Assembly (NCBI GenBank): GCA_003244125.1
Contig: QHBL01000130.1
Location: 356-10,086 of the forward strand
DNA length: 9,731 bases
DNA from: Chthoniobacterales bacterium
Lineage (GTDB): Bacteria; Verrucomicrobiota; Verrucomicrobiae; Chthoniobacterales; UBA10450
Reading direction: 5' to 3'
Shown here: positions 5,370 to 9,731 of the stretch, piece by piece
Layout: every line of letters starts with the position of its first letter
Position numbering within the stretch: the stretch's first letter is position 1
Translations under genes and position numbers: made by a program
Notes under the pieces: generated by a model
What the model was told of the DNA's origin: nothing
The model's database searches: none
What the model saw: the letters and a program-made list of their open reading frames with translations, nothing else

Positions 5370-7622
5370 ATGGCTGAACATCGCATGGAAGCAGAAGCTT
5401 CCCCATTTAACGTTCATAACATCGTGTTCGTCCTCTTTAAGTGGAAACGAACAATCGGTGTTCTCACTTTGCTCGGCTTGCTCGCCGCCGCGGCTATTTA
5501 CTTATTATATCCGGCTAGCTACGAATCAGACGCCACTTTGCTTGTGCGCTATGTCGTGGATCGTAGTCCAGTCGATCCAGTTGATCCTACCGGAGCTAAC
5601 GCCGCTTCCGCCCTCAAATCAAATGACACCGTCATCCGTGCTGAAGTAGCGATCCTGCAAAGCTGGGACCTGGCCGTGCAAACGGCGGAGGCGCTCGGCC
5701 CGAAGCGGGTTCTGCCCGATGCCAAATCGCCTTCTGTCGGCGCCGCAGCCGGTGCCATCGCTTCCGGCCTCAATGTCGTTGCGACCAAGGGAAGTAATGT
5801 CATTCTCGTCTCCTATACTAACGACAAACCCTCGGTAACTGCGGCAGTCCTCAATGAGTTCATTAATCGCTATTTCACCAAGCACCTCGAAGTCCATCGC
5901 TCCGCCGGTGCATTTGATTTTGTGACGCAACAAACCGATCAGGTGCGGGCGCGGCTTACCCAGACCGAAGACGCTCTCAAAGCATTGAAGGCCAGGACCG
6001 GTGTCCTTGATCTAAAGGAAAGCACCGCCAGCCTGGTCGGTGAGGCAAGCCATATCAGCGACACTTTGCGAGGGGTGGAAGGAGATCTCGCCGAGCAACG
6101 CGCACGGCTCAAGTTAATGGAAGGCACTATGGTCTCCGCTACTTCGCACCCCGAACCATCGGCATCACCCGCTGTTACCAATCCAGCGGGCACTGCCTCG
6201 TTAGCTTCTGGCGCAACACCTGGAGTTCAGGCCGGTTCCACGCCTGCACCAAGCGCGTCGCCCGCAGCGCAGCCTCGCCCCGCCGATGTCGAGCAGTATC
6301 AATCGATCACCAAGCAAATCGCCGAGTTGAAGGAAGAACAGCTTAAGCTACTGACTAAATACACCTCTAACAGCACGCAGGTGAAGCTGAACCAGGCCCA
6401 GGCAATCGACCTCGACAAACAGAAGCGCGATCTTGAAAAGAAGTTTCCAGCTCTCAGCAGTATGGGCGGCACGGATAGTATCGCGGCAGAGCGGGCAAAG
6501 CTGGCGGGCCTTGAGGCTAAGACTGGGGAACTAAAACGCCAACTGGCCGACACTCAGGAGCGGATGAAACAGCTCGGAGATGCCGGTCCGCAGATCGCGA
6601 GCCTTGAGCGCACGCGAGACATGCAGGAAAACAATTACAAATACTTCCAGAATAGTCTCGAGAAAGCTCGTGTCGATGAAGCTCTCGATCCTGCGAAGAT
6701 GCCTAACATTAGCGCAGTGCAGAAAGCTTCTCCGCCGTTTCGTGTGACTAAGACGCGGAACAAGATAGCCGGCGCCTGTGCCGCTGGCGGTCTCGCCTTG
6801 GGCATTGGCTTTGCCCTCTTTAACGAGATGTTCCTGAAGCGGCCGGTTAATCGCGCTGTCGAGTTGGAAGATCAACTGCGCATGCCGGTGCTCCTTTCAA
6901 TTCCAGACGCGCGCCCGAATAATCGCCTTCGACTCACTCGCGGCAAGAACAACAGCTCCAATGGTAATGGCCAGCCGGAAATTCCGCCATGGGAAGCAGG
7001 TCACTTCATACGCTCCTATGCCGGTGCTATTCGTGACCGTCTCAGCTTGCACTTCGAGCTTCATGGTGTGACCCACAAACCGAAGCTTGTAGGAGTGACT
7101 TCCCTGAACGAAGGCGCCGGCAGCTCCACGCTTGCGGCCGGTTTGGCCGCCGCGCTTTCCGAGACTGGCGATGGCAAAGTATTACTCGTCGATGTGAATG
7201 TCGCTGATGGTGAAGTTCATCCTTTCTTTGCCGGGCGGCCAGCTTTGCCCCTCAGTTCAGCTCTTCAAAGCGGCGCTCCGACTGAGTCACCGACCGACAA
7301 TCTTTATGTCGCCACCATCGCGCCTGCCAGTGCGCACCCCGCGCGAGTGGGTTTGAAGAGATTCTTTGCCCTCATGCCCAACCTTAAGGCAAGCGATTTC
7401 GACTATGTCATCTTCGATCTCCCGCCGGTAAACCAGACCAGCCCATCCATTGGTCTCGCTGGTTTCATGGACAAAGTATTGCTCGTGGTTGAAGCGGAAA
7501 AGAATAGCCGCGACCGCGTCAAACGTGCCTACCGCGAGCTCACTGACGTCCGTGCCGATGTCGGTGTGATTTTGAACAAGGTGCATTCCCATGCACCCAA
7601 GTGGTTGACGCAAGAATCCTAA
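5370..7622 (+). CDS. GumC/Wzc-like chain-length and export protein with a degenerate BY-kinase domain
   Basis: This 750-residue inner-membrane protein has the layout of the polysaccharide co-polymerase 2a family. Residues 12-100 form a Wzz-type region with a membrane helix at about 28-47. A periplasmic coiled-coil section covers about 185-250 and 305-435, interrupted by a Pro/Ser/Ala-rich stretch (about 256-306). The second membrane helix lies at about 466-486. A cytoplasmic P-loop-like domain fills 545-750. In other systems this architecture sets chain length, and tyrosine autophosphorylation drives export. Here the Walker A equivalent reads NEGAGSST (580-587) with Ser585 in place of the lysine. 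Walker A' reads LLVDVN (605-610), with Asn610 where an acidic residue is expected. Walker B, VIFDLPP (680-686), is kept. The C-terminus has no tyrosine cluster. The kinase is probably inactive while the chain-length role may persist. It sits 5 bp after the FemAB-like gene and has no clear Shine-Dalgarno sequence. Confidence 0.9.
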   Translation: MAEHRMEAEASPFNVHNIVFVLFKWKRTIGVLTLLGLLAAAAIYLLYPASYESDATLLVRYVVDRSPVDPVDPTGANAASALKSNDTVIRAEVAILQSWDLAVQTAEALGPKRVLPDAKSPSVGAAAGAIASGLNVVATKGSNVILVSYTNDKPSVTAAVLNEFINRYFTKHLEVHRSAGAFDFVTQQTDQVRARLTQTEDALKALKARTGVLDLKESTASLVGEASHISDTLRGVEGDLAEQRARLKLMEGTMVSATSHPEPSASPAVTNPAGTASLASGATPGVQAGSTPAPSASPAAQPRPADVEQYQSITKQIAELKEEQLKLLTKYTSNSTQVKLNQAQAIDLDKQKRDLEKKFPALSSMGGTDSIAAERAKLAGLEAKTGELKRQLADTQERMKQLGDAGPQIASLERTRDMQENNYKYFQNSLEKARVDEALDPAKMPNISAVQKASPPFRVTKTRNKIAGACAAGGLALGIGFALFNEMFLKRPVNRAVELEDQLRMPVLLSIPDARPNNRLRLTRGKNNSSNGNGQPEIPPWEAGHFIRSYAGAIRDRLSLHFELHGVTHKPKLVGVTSLNEGAGSSTLAAGLAAALSETGDGKVLLVDVNVADGEVHPFFAGRPALPLSSALQSGAPTESPTDNLYVATIAPASAHPARVGLKRFFALMPNLKASDFDYVIFDLPPVNQTSPSIGLAGFMDKVLLVVEAEKNSRDRVKRAYRELTDVRADVGVILNKVHSHAPKWLTQES

Positions 7623-7638
7623 GCTCCCTGGTCTTCTC

Positions 7639-7665
7639 CGCCGCCGATCTCCACCTTCGGCGGCG
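7639..7665 (+). terminator. GC-rich hairpin after the Wzc-like gene, possible terminator or attenuator
   Basis: A perfect 9-bp inverted repeat pairs CGCCGCCGA (7639-7647) with TCGGCGGCG (7657-7665) around a 9-base loop, 16 bp after the stop codon. It sits in the 109-bp gap, the longest break within the 623-9731 gene run. The 3' side reads CGCTTCTCCCC and is not a true T-tract, so it may be only a partial terminator, an mRNA-stabilising hairpin or an attenuator. Confidence 0.4.
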
Positions 7666-7731
7666 CGCTTCTCCCCTACTCCCAGAACTGAGATACATCT
7701 AAAGCCTAACAGCTCGACCGACCGTTTCGTC

Positions 7732-9731
7732 ATGCTGCGGAACCAGATCTACTTTGGCCTTAAGCCAGTTCTTCCAGTAGCGCTGCGCCGCGTTATTCGG
7801 CAGAGAATGGCGGCGCGCATTCGCCAGCGCACAAAGGATGTGTGGCCCATCTTCCCGGGTTCTGAACGTCCGCCGGAGGGCTGGAGTGGCTGGCCGGGCG
7901 GGCGGCGTTTTGCCGTTGTTCTCACTCACGATGTGGAAAGACAGAAAGGGCTGGATAATTGCCCGCAGCTCATGCAGCTCGAACGCGAGCTGGGTTTTAA
8001 GGCCAGCTTTAACTTCGTCCCGGAAGGTGACTACCACACACCGGCAGAATTGCGGCAGGAGCTCTTAGCTAATGGCTTTGAAGTGGGAGTTCACGATCTA
8101 CGGCATGACGGGCGCCTGTTCCATTCGCGCAAATCCTTTAACAAGAAAGCAGCGCAGATTAATCGCTACCTAAAGGAATGGAATGCCACCGGCTTCCGCT
8201 CCGGCTTCATGCTGCACAAACTTCACTGGCTGCACGAGCTCGACATAAACTATGATATGTCGACCTTTGACACCGATCCCTTCGAGCCCCAGCCGGAAGG
8301 ATATCACACCATCTTCCCTTTCTGGGTAGGTGCTTCGCCCAACGGCTCTTCCCGAAACGGAGCAGCGCAGGGTTACGTCGAGCTACCCTACACTTTGCCG
8401 CAGGATTCCACCTTATTCCTTCTTCTCGGCGAACAAACACCGGAGATATGGTTGCGCAAGGTAGACTGGATCGCAGCCCATGGGGGAATGGTCCTGCTCA
8501 ACATTCATCCTGACTACATCGAGTTCAACGGCTCCTCGCGCCATGGTCGCAGGTATCCTGCGCAATTCGTGCGTCAATTCCTTAGCTATCTCTCCACTCG
8601 TTATGCTGGTCAGTTCTGGAATCCATCAGCTGCGGAACTGGCTGTATGGTACCGCGAATCGTACATCGGCGCGCGCCCGACGAAGAACGGTGCTGATTCT
8701 CACGCCGTTGATCCAACGGCTCCACGGCTGCTCGCAGGCAAACGCGCCGCCGTCGTTCTTTTTTCTCATTACCCGGCTGATCCTCGCCCCCGCCGTGCCG
8801 CCGAAGCCCTTCTGGCCGATGGCGTCTCCATCGACCTCATCTGTCTCCAGGCCGATCCATCAGAGCCTCGCCGCGAAGTCGTCGATGGGGTTAATGTCAC
8901 ACGCATTCCGCTGAAGCGACGCCGCAGTGGCAAGCTGCGTTACGCCTGGCAATATTCCGCTTTTGTCGCCATCTCGTTAGCTCATCTCGGCCTCCGCTCG
9001 CTTAAGCGTCGTTATCAATTCGTCCATGTCCACAACATGCCCGATGTCCTGGTTTTCAGCGCTCTTGTCCCAAAGCTCCTCGGCGCCAGGGTCGTGCTCG
9101 ATCTTCACGACCCCATGCCCGAGCTGATGCAGGCTATCTTTCAACTCGCGCCCGATAGCGCGGCCGTTCGCTTGCTCGAGCTGATGGAAAAATGGAGCAT
9201 CGCTTTTGCTGATTCCGTCCTTACCGTCAGCCGCACATTCAAAGACTTATTCTCGTCCCGCAGTTGTCCGCCGGAAAAGATTACTGTCGTCTTGAACTCT
9301 CCGGACGAAAAGATTTTCAAGTTCCGCCCGCCGCAGGTGCGCCGCCGCGATCCATCGGATTTGTCCACTCCCTTCATCATCCTTTATCACGGCTCCCTGC
9401 TTCAGCGGAATGGCTTCGATCTAGCGGTGGATGCCCTTGAGCTGGTCCTGAAAACCGTTCCGTGTGCGAAACTAGTTGTCTGTGGCGCTTCGACTCCATT
9501 CTTCGAGACCGTAATGACTTGGCTGGGTCCACGGGGACTTGCCGAGAAGGTCGAGTACCGGGGCGCCTGCCGGCTCGAACAAATCGTGAGCGCCATCGAA
9601 TCTGCCGATGTCGGCGTAATTCCAAATCGCCGCAATACTTTCACTGAGCTAAACACGCCCACTCGCATCTTCGAGTGCCTCGCTCTCGGGAAACCGGTCA
9701 TCGTTCCGCGCGCCCGCGGCATCCTTGACTA
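7732..9731 (+). CDS. fusion of polysaccharide-deacetylase-like domain and GT4 glycosyltransferase (3'-partial)
   Basis: The frame starting at ATG 7732 stays open to the right edge, giving 666 residues with no stop. Residues 1-310 resemble a NodB-type polysaccharide deacetylase. Motifs are FAVVLTHDVE (60-69) with Asp67, VGVHDLRHDG (118-127) with His121 and His125 in an HxxxH metal-binding arrangement, GFRSGFM (154-160), STFDTDPFEPQPEG (177-190), VELPYTLPQD (216-225) and LLNIHPDYI (255-263) with His259. A hydrophilic linker (about 312-336) leads to a GT-B glycosyltransferase of family 4. Its N-terminal half includes VVLFSHYPADPRPRR (341-355) and VHNMPDVLVFSALVPKLLG (433-451) followed by VVLDLHDPMPELM (454-466). 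Its donor-site half includes ILYHGSLLQRNGFDLAVDAL (550-569) and FTELNTPTRIFECLALGKPV (637-656). The first part would deacylate sugars and the second extend the glycan. MLRNQIYFGLKPVLP resembles openings I recall for related deacetylases, which supports the start, although no Shine-Dalgarno sequence is seen. The last few dozen residues of the GT domain are missing. Confidence 0.85.
   Translation, partial: MLRNQIYFGLKPVLPVALRRVIRQRMAARIRQRTKDVWPIFPGSERPPEGWSGWPGGRRFAVVLTHDVERQKGLDNCPQLMQLERELGFKASFNFVPEGDYHTPAELRQELLANGFEVGVHDLRHDGRLFHSRKSFNKKAAQINRYLKEWNATGFRSGFMLHKLHWLHELDINYDMSTFDTDPFEPQPEGYHTIFPFWVGASPNGSSRNGAAQGYVELPYTLPQDSTLFLLLGEQTPEIWLRKVDWIAAHGGMVLLNIHPDYIEFNGSSRHGRRYPAQFVRQFLSYLSTRYAGQFWNPSAAELAVWYRESYIGARPTKNGADSHAVDPTAPRLLAGKRAAVVLFSHYPADPRPRRAAEALLADGVSIDLICLQADPSEPRREVVDGVNVTRIPLKRRRSGKLRYAWQYSAFVAISLAHLGLRSLKRRYQFVHVHNMPDVLVFSALVPKLLGARVVLDLHDPMPELMQAIFQLAPDSAAVRLLELMEKWSIAFADSVLTVSRTFKDLFSSRSCPPEKITVVLNSPDEKIFKFRPPQVRRRDPSDLSTPFIILYHGSLLQRNGFDLAVDALELVLKTVPCAKLVVCGASTPFFETVMTWLGPRGLAEKVEYRGACRLEQIVSAIESADVGVIPNRRNTFTELNTPTRIFECLALGKPVIVPRARGILD

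Noticed and set aside
7287..8037. Two minus-strand open frames spanning the gap between the Wzc-like and fusion genes
   Set aside because: They overlap well-supported plus-strand genes, have no recognisable domain, and cover the gap only by chance.
8480..8914. Plus-strand open frame of 144 codons across the deacetylase/GT4 junction
   Set aside because: The frame starting at 7732 is continuous here and carries both families' motifs; this one is out of frame and featureless.
1..9731. tRNA, rRNA, insertion sequence, CRISPR array or attachment site
   Set aside because: I saw no clover-leaf-like sequence, transposase motif, regularly spaced repeats or terminal inverted repeats while reading both strands.

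Overview
The window is a bacterial exopolysaccharide/capsule biosynthesis locus. Every supported gene lies on the + strand, packed tightly and read left to right. The sequence is moderately GC-rich. The enzyme mix is a single-helix phosphoglycosyltransferase, a Gfo/Idh–hexapeptide acyltransferase–DegT trio, a FemAB-like protein, a GumC/Wzc-like protein, and a NodB-like deacetylase joined to a GT4 glycosyltransferase. It resembles loci of soil bacteria such as Verrucomicrobiota or Acidobacteriota. That assignment is an impression from protein style; no rRNA or marker gene is present to confirm it.

Layout. Positions 1-356 hold the C-terminal end of a membrane-associated protein, probably a family 2 glycosyltransferase. 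A 266-bp gap (357-622) follows, the longest stretch without a supported gene. It has only weak promoter-like hexamers, a short direct repeat and a purine-rich ribosome binding site, and is the most likely start of a transcription unit. From 623 to 4210 run a sugar-1-phosphate transferase, an NAD(P)-dependent sugar oxidoreductase, a left-handed beta-helix acyltransferase and a PLP aminotransferase. The last three overlap one another (4 and 26 bp) and are probably translationally coupled. After an 80-bp gap come a FemAB/GNAT-fold protein (4291-5364) and, 5 bp later, a 750-residue Wzz/GumC-type chain-length and export protein (5370-7622). A 109-bp gap with a perfect 9-bp GC-rich hairpin separates this from a long open frame (7732 to the window end). 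That frame encodes a polysaccharide-deacetylase-like domain followed, without a stop, by a GT4 glycosyltransferase domain, and it runs off the right edge.

How the genes fit together. The sugar transferase should load the first sugar-phosphate onto the lipid carrier. The oxidoreductase, aminotransferase and acyltransferase match the WlbA/WlbC/WlbB (WbpB/WbpE/WbpD) logic: oxidise a nucleotide sugar at C3, aminate it, then N-acylate it, giving an acetamido-sugar donor. The glycosyltransferases would extend the repeat unit and the deacetylase-like domain may remove acyl groups. The GumC/Wzc-like protein would govern chain length and export. No flippase, polymerase or outer-membrane channel gene is visible, so the locus must continue outside the window or rely on genes elsewhere.

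The most notable points are two. The Wzc-like protein has a BY-kinase-type C-terminal domain whose Walker A lysine and other key residues are missing and which has no tyrosine tail, so it is probably a pseudokinase. The deacetylase-like and GT4 domains are fused in one reading frame. I see no RNA genes, mobile elements or CRISPR arrays.
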